Origin: Candidatus Zixiibacteriota bacterium
GTDB taxonomy: Bacteria; Zixibacteria; MSB-5A5; UM-FILTER-46-8
Reading direction: 5' to 3'
NCBI GenBank assembly: GCA_026983835.1
Contig: JALSTH010000009.1
Coordinates: 1-64,000 of the forward strand
Length of the DNA stretch: 64,000 nucleotides
Shown: positions 9,856 through 20,001 of the stretch, one piece after another
How positions within the stretch are numbered: the stretch's first letter is position 1
How the letters are laid out: each line of letters starts with the position of its first letter
Position numbers and translations under genes: made by a program
The notes under the pieces: generated by a model
Database searches by the model: none
What the model saw: the letters and a program-made list of their open reading frames with translations, nothing else
What the model was told of the DNA's origin: nothing

Positions 9856-10596
9856 TCAATACTTTCCTTCTATCTCTTTAAGCAGTTGTTTTGCTTCTTT
9901 TATATATTTTAAATCAATTGGCCTTTGAGGCTTGAGATTTATCACGGAGTAAAATTGATTTCGGGCGGCAGGGTATTTTTTTATGGACATATATGTTTTG
10001 CCCAATTCCAAATGATGATTGATATAATCGGGACGAATCTTAACCGCCTCCTCGAGGTATTTAACGGCGTCTTCTTTATTCGCCGAGCCCAAACCCAAAG
10101 GGGCGCGTATTATTTTAGGTTTTTCCGATGCTTCCCGATTCCATCTTCCCATAATGTGAAGGGCTTCATCGTAATTGGAGTTAATTTTAAGGGCTGCCTC
10201 CGCCTCTCTTTTGACTTCCTTTGCAAGCCCGATCGAACTCCAAATACCTTTGAACAGCGCAATCCTTCCTTGCGTGCGTGCTATCTGAAAATGCACCTCC
10301 GCATTGTTCGGATTTATAACCTCCGATTTTTTTAACCAATGATAAGCCTCCGTATAAAGCGCAAGCTGACTATCTTTCGGTTGCAGTTCGGCATAATCAT
10401 TTAAGCATCCTCCCAATTTCAACATCAGCTCGGCGTTGGACGAATCAGCCAATACAAGGTGTTTATATATCTCGATAGCCTTTTCATATTTGAATGAGGC
10501 TCTTAAGCTATCGGCCCTTTCCAATTCGCCGGCTGTTGATAATGAGGGAAAGATAATTGAGACCATAAGAACAACAATAATCCTTAATAAAATCAT
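9856..10596 (-). CDS. TPR-repeat secreted protein
   Basis: Signal peptide and TPR-like helices (YEKAIEIYKHLVLADSSNAELMLKLGGCLNDYAEL, EAALKINSNYDEALHIMG). Confidence 0.75.
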   Translation of the reverse strand: MILLRIIVVLMVSIIFPSLSTAGELERADSLRASFKYEKAIEIYKHLVLADSSNAELMLKLGGCLNDYAELQPKDSQLALYTEAYHWLKKSEVINPNNAEVHFQIARTQGRIALFKGIWSSIGLAKEVKREAEAALKINSNYDEALHIMGRWNREASEKPKIIRAPLGLGSANKEDAVKYLEEAVKIRPDYINHHLELGKTYMSIKKYPAARNQFYSVINLKPQRPIDLKYIKEAKQLLKEIEGKY

Positions 10597-10873
10597 CGGT
10601 AGATTAAAATTCTAAAAGCTACAAAATCCAGTTTGGTTTTCATTTCGTATTGACATGATAATAACTTGTTAAACTTAAATATCTTTTATATTCGGTGTCA
10701 ACTGTTTTTTGGCGTTTCAATCGACTTGTTTTAAGGTTCTTTTAGTTTCATTCGTTTGAAAAAGAATTAATGATGGCGGATGCCTTGATAATTCTTTTCT
10801 TGCATTTACATAGTGCTTTATGTTAACTAATTTTTTGTATGAAGCCCGAAACCGATAAAAGAGAGGAAGGCAG

Positions 10874-12970
10874 ATGAAGTTATCACTTGATCCAATTTTC
10901 AAACCGAAAGCTGTGGCGGTAATAGGAGCATCCTCCAGAAGCCGCACCATAGGCCACGAAGTGTTGCACAACATAATCCGTAACGAATTTAAGGGGAAAG
11001 TATTCCCGGTTAACCCTAAAATAGATGTTGTGCATAGTATGAAGTGTTATCATTCTGTCAGAGAGATACCTGATGAGGTCGATTTGGCGATAATAATTGT
11101 CCCGCGCCAATTCGTTCCGGGTGTGGCGGAGGAATGTGGCAGAAAGGGCATTAAGGGATTAGTGGTCATATCCGGTGGATTCAAGGAAACCGGTAAGGAG
11201 GGTGCCGAGTTGGAACGGAAATTGGTGGAGGTGGTTCGCAAATATGATATGAGAATGGTAGGTCCCAATTGTTTCGGTATCGCTAATTTTTCCCCCGAGG
11301 TAAGCCTCGATGCGACATTTGCTCGCAAACAATCGGTTTATGGCAAAATAGGGTTTATCTCCCAATCGGGAGCTTTGGGTCAGGTTATAATGGAGTATGC
11401 TCGGTCTTTGAATGTGGGATTTTCGATGTTTGCCTCAATCGGCAATAAAGCGGATATTTCCAGCAATGATCTCCTCCTTTATTGGCAGGATGACCCCGAA
11501 GTGGAAATTATCCTTTTATACCTTGAAAATTTCGGCAATCCCCGAAGATTTACTCAGATAGCAAGACAAGTAACAAAGAAAAAGCCGATGATATGCGTAA
11601 AAGCAGGTAGAACCACACAGGGAGCAAAAGCCGTAAGTTCACACACGGGCGTATTGTCGAACCTCGATGTCGGGGTCGATGCTCTCTTTGAGCAATGCGG
11701 GGTGATTAGAGCCGATTCCATCGAAGAGATGTTCGATTTGGCTATTGCGCTTTACAATAAAGATATTCCCAAAGGGGACAGGGTTGGGATAGTGACGAAT
11801 GCCGGCGGTCCCGCGATCTTGGCAACGGATGCTTTGATAAACTATGGGTTAAAAGTTCCCGACCTTTCCGGCGAATCTCAGAAGTATCTCCGTGAAAATC
11901 TGATGGAAGTTGCAGCGGTCAACAACCCTGTGGATGTTATCGCTTCGGGAGGTCCCAATTCGTATCGCACCGCAATGATGACTATGATGAAAGATGATAA
12001 TATCGATGTTGTCTTTGTAATTTTCGTTCCTCCGGTGATGATAAACCAGCGGGCTATAATCGAGACTATTATAGATGTCTATAAAAACGGGAGTAAACCT
12101 GTAATGGTTTGTTTTATGGGTCCTTATGACCAGATAGATGGATACGAAAGGCTTTTGCAGGAAAAGATCGCTGTTTATATGTTCCCTGAGTATGCGGCCA
12201 AAACAATGTCGGTTATAAATAAATATCAGAAATGGATTTCCCGTCCCGAAGGCAGTTTCATTGAATTCCCGGTCAATAATAGAGTGGCGACGGAAATTAT
12301 CGATCTCGCTTCCTCGGAGAACCGTCAGAGCATAATAGGTCCTGAGGCTTTGGAAATACTCAGGAGTTATGGAATTCCCGTCGCAAAATATACTCTTGTC
12401 TCAAAGGCGGATGATCTGAATAAAGCCGTTAAGGGAATAGGTTATCCGCTTGTGATGAAGATAAATAAACCTCAGGTTTTACATAAGACGGAGGTGGGAG
12501 GCGTTATAACCGATCTGAGGACTTTCGAGGAGGTCTGGGATGCTTTTGATAGGATGAGAGATAACTTCTCCAAGGAAGACGAAACCTTTGAGATAATGTT
12601 GCAGAAGCAAATACGGGGCGGCGTGGAGACCGTTTTCGGTATGACTACAGATCCTTCTTTCGGTCCTCTTTTGATGTTTGGTTTGGGGGGGATTTTTGTG
12701 GAGATTATGAAAGATGTCAGCTTCAAGATTCACCCGGTGACGGATTCGGATGTTAAAGAGATGGTTCAATCGGTAAAGGGTTATCCTCTCCTGTCCGGCT
12801 TTAGGGAAAGCAAACCTGTAAGATTGGGCATTATCGAGGAATCTTTGCTGCGGCTTTCTCAATTGATATCCGACTTCCAACAGATTGTCGAATTGGATAT
12901 AAATCCATTTATCGCCTCATCGGAAGCAGAGAATTGTCTGGCCGTCGATGCGAGATTCATATTGAGGTAA
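10874..12970 (+). CDS. acdAB: ADP-forming acyl/acetyl-CoA synthetase, fused alpha-beta subunits
   Basis: N-terminal CoA-binding domain (PKAVAVIGASSRSRTIGHEVL), phospho-His region SSHTGVL, C-terminal ATP-grasp domain (GYPLVMKINKPQVLHKTEVGGV). Confidence 0.9.
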   Translation: MKLSLDPIFKPKAVAVIGASSRSRTIGHEVLHNIIRNEFKGKVFPVNPKIDVVHSMKCYHSVREIPDEVDLAIIIVPRQFVPGVAEECGRKGIKGLVVISGGFKETGKEGAELERKLVEVVRKYDMRMVGPNCFGIANFSPEVSLDATFARKQSVYGKIGFISQSGALGQVIMEYARSLNVGFSMFASIGNKADISSNDLLLYWQDDPEVEIILLYLENFGNPRRFTQIARQVTKKKPMICVKAGRTTQGAKAVSSHTGVLSNLDVGVDALFEQCGVIRADSIEEMFDLAIALYNKDIPKGDRVGIVTNAGGPAILATDALINYGLKVPDLSGESQKYLRENLMEVAAVNNPVDVIASGGPNSYRTAMMTMMKDDNIDVVFVIFVPPVMINQRAIIETIIDVYKNGSKPVMVCFMGPYDQIDGYERLLQEKIAVYMFPEYAAKTMSVINKYQKWISRPEGSFIEFPVNNRVATEIIDLASSENRQSIIGPEALEILRSYGIPVAKYTLVSKADDLNKAVKGIGYPLVMKINKPQVLHKTEVGGVITDLRTFEEVWDAFDRMRDNFSKEDETFEIMLQKQIRGGVETVFGMTTDPSFGPLLMFGLGGIFVEIMKDVSFKIHPVTDSDVKEMVQSVKGYPLLSGFRESKPVRLGIIEESLLRLSQLISDFQQIVELDINPFIASSEAENCLAVDARFILR

Positions 12971-12971
12971 T

Positions 12972-13703
12972 ATGTCGGAAAATGTGCTTTATTATGGCAA
13001 CAATCTGAAAGTCCTACGGGTTTATATCCCCGATAATTCCATCGATTTGATTTGCATCGATCCTCCTTTTAATTCTAATGCGGGGTACAACATTATTTTC
13101 AAAGAACCTGTGGGAGATAGCTCAAAAGCGCAAATAACGGCATTCGAGGATTCGTGGCATTGGACCGAGGAAACCGAGAGGATATTTCAAGACATCGTAA
13201 ACAATTCACCTGCCGAAGTAGTCGAGATGATGAGGGCTTTTTTACGGTTTGTGGGGCGGAATGATATAATGGCTTATCTGACTATGATGTGTATAAGATT
13301 AGTGGAGTTACGAAGGGTATTAAAAGATACGGGCTCCATTTATCTTCATTGCGATCCGACGGCAAGCCATTACTTGAAAATATTAATGGATACAATTTTC
13401 GGAAAAAATAACTTCAGGAATGAGATAGTTTGGTGTTATAGAGGGGCGGGTTATCCTAAGAAAGATTTTGGGAGAAGGCACGATATTATTTTTCGATATT
13501 CCAAAGGGGAGAATTATTTCGTAGCTTTAGGTATGGGTTCTTATCATTCGGAAAAATGGGGTAGGGATTTTCCGCGTTTGCAGATATTTACGATTGAAGA
13601 TTTACTTTTAGGTAAGAAACCAAAGATACCGCAGTCGCTTTTGGTTTATAAAAGAGCCCAAATTCAAACGAAACCAAACCAATTGGAAATAGATAATGAT
13701 TGA
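12972..13703 (+). pseudogene. Site-specific DNA methyltransferase (N4/N6, beta-type) with an apparent in-frame deletion of the middle and SAM-binding region
   Basis: N-part: LYYGNNLKVL...IDLICIDPPFNSNAGYN...GSIYLHCDPTASHYLKILMDTIFGKNNFRNEIVW. C-terminal piece SYHSEKWGRDFPRLQIFTIEDLLLGKKPKIP follows directly; no FxGxGT/DPFCGCGT motif I. Confidence 0.6.
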
Positions 13704-13787
13704 TATTTATGTATCGAAGATGTGTATTTACTTTGATAAATATGAATATCGCCCACAAATTTTCCCCTTTTATTTCAGGAGGTAGTT

Positions 13788-14609
13788 ATGCAAAGGAATG
13801 GTCGTTTTTTGGCGATTTTGGGGGTTTTAATCGTATTGGTCCTCGCTTCTACTCTTACTTCCGGCTGCGGAACTCAAATTCCATCCGGATATCACGGCGT
13901 AAAGTATTATAAATTCGGTAAGGGAACCGAAATGGGCAAAATTTATCCCGAAGGGTTTCAATGGCATTTCCCGTGGAATTCGTTTTTCATCTACAAAACT
14001 CAGGTCCAGACAAAAACCGAGACACTGAATATTCTCTCGAAGGATGGAGCGTCAATCAAATTGGATGTCTCCGTTTGGTATCGTCCGGTAATAAGTAAAT
14101 TGGATTCATTGCAGGTTACGGTAGGTCCGAGATATTATGATGTTGTTGTTTCTCCGGCGTTGAGGGGGCAGGCTCGAACAATTGTGGGTAGATATACCCC
14201 CGAGGAGATATATTCTACGAAAAGGGAGGAAATCGCCAGCGAAATTCTAAGTGGGGTAAAGTCGTTATTAAAGGATAAGTATGCTTATGTGGAAAATATT
14301 CTCGTTAGGGATGTGGTACTACCTAAAAATGTGAGCGATGCCATAAATGAGAAATTGGCTGCTGAACAGCAGGCGCAGAAGATGGTGTTTGTCTTACAGA
14401 AGGAAAGACAGGAAGCCGAACGAAAAAAGATCGAGGCGCAGGGGATAAGGGAATTTACTCGTATCGTGGCGCAGGGATTGACAAATCCATACCTTAAATG
14501 GAAAGGGATTGAAGCAACCAAGGATCTAGCCGAATCGAACAACACAAAAATAGTTATCATCGGGAATCCCAAAAATGGCTTACCTATAATTCTCGGCGGG
14601 GAGAAATAG
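13788..14609 (+). CDS. Prohibitin/SPFH-domain lipoprotein
   Basis: Lipobox-like TLTSGCG; SPFH pattern YPEGFQWHFPWNSFFIYKTQVQTKTETLNILSKDGASIKLDVSVWYRP; SD AGGAGG. Confidence 0.85.
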   Translation: MQRNGRFLAILGVLIVLVLASTLTSGCGTQIPSGYHGVKYYKFGKGTEMGKIYPEGFQWHFPWNSFFIYKTQVQTKTETLNILSKDGASIKLDVSVWYRPVISKLDSLQVTVGPRYYDVVVSPALRGQARTIVGRYTPEEIYSTKREEIASEILSGVKSLLKDKYAYVENILVRDVVLPKNVSDAINEKLAAEQQAQKMVFVLQKERQEAERKKIEAQGIREFTRIVAQGLTNPYLKWKGIEATKDLAESNNTKIVIIGNPKNGLPIILGGEK

Positions 14610-14753
14610 AGGCTTTCCGAAGAAAATTATATCGCAAAAGTTAGCTGTTTTAACGGGCAGGTGCATTTTTTGAATTGAAATGATGAGAGTTATTTATTAA
14701 ATTTATTAATTGTGTTTAATTAATCAAAGGAATTTGGAATTTGGATTAAGGAG

Positions 14754-15614
14754 ATGGTTATGGAATTCAATAAAATAGGTATTGTCGGTTGTGGTCAGAT
14801 GGGGTCTGGAATAGTTGAAGTGGCGGCGAAGGCTGGCCTGGATGTGCTTTCGAGGGAGATTAATGAGGAATTACTTGAAAAAGGAAAAGCCCGAATTGAG
14901 AAATCCCTAAATCGTGCGGTCGATAAGGGGAAGCTTTCTGCGGATGATAAGGATACTATCCTGAGTAGGATAAAATTTACAACATCTCTGGATGAATTTG
15001 CAGACCGTGATATAGTCGTTGAGGCTGTTACCGAAGATTTGAAAACAAAATTGGAAATATTTATTAAATTGGATAAAATATGTAAACCCGAAACTATCCT
15101 TGCTTCGAATACTTCAAGCTTATCCATAACGGAGTTGGCGTCGGGAACTTCGCGGCCGGGGAAATTTATCGGACTGCATTTCTTTAATCCGGTGCCGGTG
15201 ATGAAACTTGTGGAAATAGTCAGAACTGTAGCCACAGAAGAAGGTTTGATCGAAGAGGTTAAGGCTTTTGCCGAGAAATTGGGTAAGGTGCCGGTTCTTG
15301 CCAAGGACGGTGGCGGATTTATTGTCAACAGGCTTTTGGTCCCCTATCTATTCGATGCGATTTTAGTTTATCAGAACGGATTGGCAAGCAAAGAAGATAT
15401 CGATAACGGTATGAAATATGGTTGCGGTCATCCTATGGGTCCACTTCAACTAAATGACTTTATAGGTCTCGATACTATGTATTATATAGGCGAGATATTA
15501 TTTGAGGAGTTCAAAGAAACACGATTCGCTCCGCCGCCTTTGCTTAAGAGAATGGTGCAGGCAGGTTATCTCGGTAGAAAAACGGGGAAAGGGTTCTATG
15601 ATTATTCGAAATAA
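14754..15614 (+). CDS. hbd: 3-hydroxybutyryl-CoA dehydrogenase
   Basis: Rossmann IGIVGCGQMGSGIVEVAAKAG; ASNTSSLSITELA; GLHFFNPVPVMKLVEIV. Confidence 0.93.
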   Translation: MVMEFNKIGIVGCGQMGSGIVEVAAKAGLDVLSREINEELLEKGKARIEKSLNRAVDKGKLSADDKDTILSRIKFTTSLDEFADRDIVVEAVTEDLKTKLEIFIKLDKICKPETILASNTSSLSITELASGTSRPGKFIGLHFFNPVPVMKLVEIVRTVATEEGLIEEVKAFAEKLGKVPVLAKDGGGFIVNRLLVPYLFDAILVYQNGLASKEDIDNGMKYGCGHPMGPLQLNDFIGLDTMYYIGEILFEEFKETRFAPPPLLKRMVQAGYLGRKTGKGFYDYSK

Positions 15615-15729
15615 AGGCGTTCTGGATGTCCAAATCTAAAAGGCCATATTTTGATTATTACCGAATCAGGAGTATCGATAGGTTCAAAAGGAATCTGAGA
15701 AAATTAATTTACAGAGGCAGGAGGAAATC

Positions 15730-16512
15730 TTGGAATATAAAAACTTACTGGTGGAAAAAAAAGGTTCACTGGCGACGGTGACCGTAAGTAGGCCCAAGGC
15801 ACTGAATGCGCTTAACACTGAGGTTATCGCCGAACTTTATGATGTCTGGCGGAACTTGGAAAGCGATACCAATATCGGAGTTGTAATTATAACCGGAGAT
15901 GGTGAAAAATCATTTGTTGCCGGTGCGGATATAGGTGAATTAAACAAATTGGACTCTTTGGAAGGAATTAAGCTTGCCGAACGAGGTCAGGGACTTTATT
16001 GGAAGATAGAGAATTCCGATATAATTTCAATCGCTGCGATTAACGGTTTTGCGTTGGGCGGCGGTTGTGAGCTGGCGATGGCTTGCGATATCCGAATAGC
16101 TTCCAAAAATGTGAAAATAGGACAGCCCGAGGTTAATTTGGGAATAATCCCGGGCTATGGCGGGACACAGAGGCTCGCTCGTTTAGTGGGTAAAGGTATG
16201 GCGAAATTGCTGATACTCACCGGCGATATGATCGATGCCGAGGAGGCCTTGCGGATCGGTTTGGTTGATAAGATTACCGAACCTGCGGAGTTGCTTTCCG
16301 AAGCTGAAAAGTTGGCGGGTAAGATATTATCGAGAGGTCCCAAGGCAGTAATTTCTGCCAAAAGGTGCATTAACTTCGCTGCCAATTCCGATTTGGATAC
16401 CGGTTTAAGGTATGAGATAATAGAGTTCGGAGCGATATGTGCCACTGATGATAGTAAAGAAGGGACATCCGCTTTTATGGAAAAGCGCAAACCGAATTTC
16501 AAAGGCGCCTAA
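15730..16512 (+). CDS. Enoyl-CoA hydratase/crotonase
   Basis: TTG start after SD GGAGGA; FVAGADIGEL; AINGFALGGGCELAMACDIRIAS; LGIIPGYGGTQRL. Confidence 0.93.
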   Translation: MEYKNLLVEKKGSLATVTVSRPKALNALNTEVIAELYDVWRNLESDTNIGVVIITGDGEKSFVAGADIGELNKLDSLEGIKLAERGQGLYWKIENSDIISIAAINGFALGGGCELAMACDIRIASKNVKIGQPEVNLGIIPGYGGTQRLARLVGKGMAKLLILTGDMIDAEEALRIGLVDKITEPAELLSEAEKLAGKILSRGPKAVISAKRCINFAANSDLDTGLRYEIIEFGAICATDDSKEGTSAFMEKRKPNFKGA

Positions 16513-16701
16513 GCTTAATTTTATAATCTGAATTCCCTTGAAAAGCGGTTTGATTCTACAACCAAAGTAGGATAAGGCAAAATCATATCGCTAAATTCTT
16601 TATGTCCGCTGTCGTAATATTATATAGGAGACAGGTTTTCTTATAACGGTTTTTTGAACATTTGATGTGGCGGAGAGGTTAATATCTGGAAGGATTATTG
16701 A

Positions 16702-18135
16702 ATGGCGAAACAAACGAAGAAAAGTGAACAGGGATTCATTTATGATTGGAACAATTACGAGCCTACTGTCCAATCACGCTATAACTATCAGGTAGAGCTC
16801 GATGATGAAACGCTTCGGGACGGTTTACAATCACCATCGATAAAAGACCCATCAATCGAAGACAAATTGAAGATTATCCACCTGATGGAAAAACTCGGCA
16901 TTCAAGCCGCTGATATAGGTTTGCCGGCATCGGGCCCTCGTGCCAAATCGGATGTTACTAAAATAGCTCAGGAAATAGTTGATAATAGGATGAAGATAAA
17001 ACCCAATTGTGCGGTTAGAACTTTGGTTGAGGATGTAATACCGTTAGTGGAGATTTCCGAGAAAGTCGGCTATCCTATCGAAGCGGCGATGTTTATCGGT
17101 TCTTCTCCTATTAGGATATATGCCGAGGAATGGACAATAAAAAAGATGCTTAAATTAACTGAGGAGGCTATTGATTTTGCTGTTAAGCACGGTATCCCCG
17201 TTATGTATGTCACGGAAGATACAACCCGCGCCCATCCACGCACGCTACGGAGATTATACTCGGCCGCCATCAATGCCGGTGCTTATCGTATCTGTGTCAG
17301 CGATACTGTGGGGCATGTTACTCCTATCGGTGTATTTTATCTTTTGAGATACATCAAGAAGATAATCAAGGAAATCGGCGCCGATGTGAAAATAGATTGG
17401 CACGGACATTCCGATAGGGGTTGCGCCATCCCCAATACAATGTCTGCAGTTTCATCGGGTGTTGACAGGGTTCACGCTACCGCCTTGGGAATTGGTGAGA
17501 GGACCGGGAATACACCTATGGATTTGCTGTTGGTGAATCTCAAACTTGAAGGGATTATAAAACAGGATTTACGGAAGTTGACTGAGTACTGCGAAACCGT
17601 GGCCGATGCTGTGGATTACAAAATCCCGCCGAACTATCCTGTAATAGGAAAAGATGCTTTCCGAACCGCTACGGGGGTTCATGCCGCCGCAATAATCAAA
17701 GCGGAGCGGAAGGGTGATGCTTGGCTTGCCAATCGGGTTTATTCCGGGGTTCCATCGGATATGGTCGGCCAAAATCAGAAAATAGAAATCGGTTTTATGA
17801 GCGGTTTGTCGAATATCGTCTATTGGCTTAAGACAAAAGGTATCGAACCGGAGGAATATCTTGTTGATGAGATATTCAAAGCGGCGAAAGCTTCCAATAG
17901 AGTATTGACTAACGACGAAATAATGCAAATAGTGAAATTCACGACTGCCGGGAATGTAAAAGTTAAATCCGAGGTCATTAAAAGTTTGAACCGAGAGATA
18001 AAGATTCCCAGAGATAAAAAAGAAAGAGCGGAAAAAGTCGCTCGGGCGAAAACCGTATTCGCCAAAAAGAAATCGAGGGCTAATAAGGCGGCGAAATCAA
18101 AAGGGGGAAAGGCTATTTCGCCGAAAAAGATTTGA
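16702..18135 (+). CDS. HMGL-like 2-oxoacid chain-elongation synthase (homocitrate/isopropylmalate/Re-citrate synthase superfamily), divergent
   Basis: ELDDETLRDGLQSPSI active site, metal ligands DWHGHSDRGCAIPN, GIGERTGNTPMDLLL; no recognisable LeuA regulatory domain; Lys-rich tail. Confidence 0.75.
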   Translation: MAKQTKKSEQGFIYDWNNYEPTVQSRYNYQVELDDETLRDGLQSPSIKDPSIEDKLKIIHLMEKLGIQAADIGLPASGPRAKSDVTKIAQEIVDNRMKIKPNCAVRTLVEDVIPLVEISEKVGYPIEAAMFIGSSPIRIYAEEWTIKKMLKLTEEAIDFAVKHGIPVMYVTEDTTRAHPRTLRRLYSAAINAGAYRICVSDTVGHVTPIGVFYLLRYIKKIIKEIGADVKIDWHGHSDRGCAIPNTMSAVSSGVDRVHATALGIGERTGNTPMDLLLVNLKLEGIIKQDLRKLTEYCETVADAVDYKIPPNYPVIGKDAFRTATGVHAAAIIKAERKGDAWLANRVYSGVPSDMVGQNQKIEIGFMSGLSNIVYWLKTKGIEPEEYLVDEIFKAAKASNRVLTNDEIMQIVKFTTAGNVKVKSEVIKSLNREIKIPRDKKERAEKVARAKTVFAKKKSRANKAAKSKGGKAISPKKI

Positions 18136-18138
18136 TTT

Positions 18139-19434
18139 TTGTGGAGAATGGAATTTAGTATGGGAATGACCTTAACAGAAAAAATAATGGCTTCGCACAG
18201 CGGGGAATCCCAAGTCAGTCCGGGAGAAATAATCAATATGAAATTGGATATTGTTATGGCTAATGAGCTTTCCGCTGTGTTAACCTTTGATATCTTGGAA
18301 AATTGGGGTGTGGACAGGATTTTCGATCCGGAAAAGGTTTGTCTTATCCCCGACCATTTTACGCCAAATAAGGATATTAGATCGGCTGCAATCTCTAAGA
18401 CGGTGCGCGAGTTTGCGCATCGACATAAGATTAAGCATTACTATGAACAGGGACGAGCGGGAATTGAACATGCTGTTATCGCCGAGAAGGGATTGGTCTT
18501 CCCGGGGGAGACGATGATAGGTGGTGATTCTCATACTTGCACCTCCGGGGCGCTTGGAGCGTTTGCCACGGGAGTCGGTTCCACGGATATCGCGGCCGCC
18601 CTTTTGACCGGCGATGTTTGGATGAGAGTCCCGCCGACCATAAAACTTGAATATAACGGTAAGCCGAAAGATTATGTTCACGGCAAGGATTTGATTATCT
18701 ATACCTTGTCCCAATTGGGAACTTCGTTTGCTACATATAAAGCTATTGAGTATACCGGTAATTCTTTTCGTTATTTTTCCATTGCCGATAGATTGACTAT
18801 GTCGAATATGTCTATCGAGGGCGGAGGTAAAAACGGCATCTTCGCTGTCGATGATATCACCGTTGATTTTCTAAAGCGGACCGAAAGATATAAAAACGCA
18901 CCGGAAGATATCGTAATGATCAAGCCCGATGATGATGCCGTTTATGAGAAGCATCTTGTTTTTGACATCTCCGATCTTGAGCCGCAAGTCGCATTCCCAT
19001 ATTCTCCGGACAACGGCCATCCTGTCTCCGATGCCGAAAACATTCAAATCGATCAAGTGGTAATCGGAACCTGCACCAATGGTTGGTATGAGGATATGAA
19101 ATTGGCTGCCTCCGTATTGAAAGGGAGAAAAATTCATCCTAATGTAAGGGCGATCGTAATACCGGGTAGTGTCGCCGTTCAGCAGAGGTGTATAAGGGAA
19201 GGTTTGGCGGAGATATTTATCGATGCGGGTTGTGTATTTTCTACATCAACCTGTGGTCCCTGTATCGGTGGACATATGGGGGTGTTGGGTCCCGAGGAGG
19301 TTTGTGTCTCGACGACCAATAGGAATTTCGTGGGGCGTATGGGGGCGAAAACCAGCAAATCATATCTTGCCAATCCGGCGATAGCTGCTGCCAGCGCCGT
19401 GGCGGGAAGAATTGCTCATCCCTATGAATTATAA
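18139..19434 (+). CDS. 3-isopropylmalate dehydratase/homoaconitase/aconitase-family large subunit
   Basis: GGDSHTCTSGALGAFATGVGSTDIAAAL; VVIGTCTNGWYEDM; STCGPCIGGHMGVL; STTNRNFVGRMG. True start probably 18160. Confidence 0.9.
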   Translation: MWRMEFSMGMTLTEKIMASHSGESQVSPGEIINMKLDIVMANELSAVLTFDILENWGVDRIFDPEKVCLIPDHFTPNKDIRSAAISKTVREFAHRHKIKHYYEQGRAGIEHAVIAEKGLVFPGETMIGGDSHTCTSGALGAFATGVGSTDIAAALLTGDVWMRVPPTIKLEYNGKPKDYVHGKDLIIYTLSQLGTSFATYKAIEYTGNSFRYFSIADRLTMSNMSIEGGGKNGIFAVDDITVDFLKRTERYKNAPEDIVMIKPDDDAVYEKHLVFDISDLEPQVAFPYSPDNGHPVSDAENIQIDQVVIGTCTNGWYEDMKLAASVLKGRKIHPNVRAIVIPGSVAVQQRCIREGLAEIFIDAGCVFSTSTCGPCIGGHMGVLGPEEVCVSTTNRNFVGRMGAKTSKSYLANPAIAAASAVAGRIAHPYEL

Positions 19435-19453
19435 TTTGTTTTGGAGATAATAT

Positions 19454-19957
19454 ATGGATATAAGAGGAAAAGTTTTCAAATATGGCGACGAGGTAAACAC
19501 CGATGTAATTCTTCCGGGAAGGTGGTGCCATCTTTACAAGCCGGAGGATTTGAAGCTTCATTGTATGGAAGACCTCGATTCCCACTTTGCCGAGAGTGTC
19601 AAGGACGGCGATATTATAGTTGGCGGAAATAATTTTGGCTGTGGTTCATCACGGGAAGTGGCACCGTTGGCGATAAAATCTTGCGGGGTATCGGCGATTA
19701 TTGCCAAAAGCTTTGCCCGTATATTTTATCGTAATTGCATTAATATAGGCCTGCCGATTTTTGAATCCCCCGAGGCTGTGGATGGTATTAGCAATGGAGA
19801 TGAGGTCAGTATCGATATGGCTAAAGGGGAGATAACCAATAATTCCACAGGCGGTATTTTTAAGTTCGTCCCGTTTCCGGAATTTATGCGGGACATTTTA
19901 TCCCGCGGCGGTATCAGAGATTATGTTTTGGACAAGCTTAAAGAAACATCGGCGTAG
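19454..19957 (+). CDS. 3-isopropylmalate dehydratase/homoaconitase-family small subunit
   Basis: [57 protein letters not shown]. Confidence 0.9.
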   Translation: MDIRGKVFKYGDEVNTDVILPGRWCHLYKPEDLKLHCMEDLDSHFAESVKDGDIIVGGNNFGCGSSREVAPLAIKSCGVSAIIAKSFARIFYRNCINIGLPIFESPEAVDGISNGDEVSIDMAKGEITNNSTGGIFKFVPFPEFMRDILSRGGIRDYVLDKLKETSA

Positions 19958-20001
19958 TAAAGGCGGGTGTTGGTTTTTGATTGTAGTTTTGAAATGAGAT
20001 T

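Noticed and set aside
13700-13912. 70-aa ORF across the prohibitin gene start
   Set aside because: Overlaps out of frame with a well-supported SPFH protein that has its own SD.
14795-15328. 177-aa minus-strand ORF
   Set aside because: Antisense to hbd; Ser/Thr-rich composition typical of a shadow frame.
15626-15785. Short very basic ORF (MSKSKRPYFDYYRIRSIDRFKRNLRK...) between hbd and crotonase
   Set aside because: Runs out of frame into the crotonase gene and has no clear SD; A/G-rich composition can explain it.
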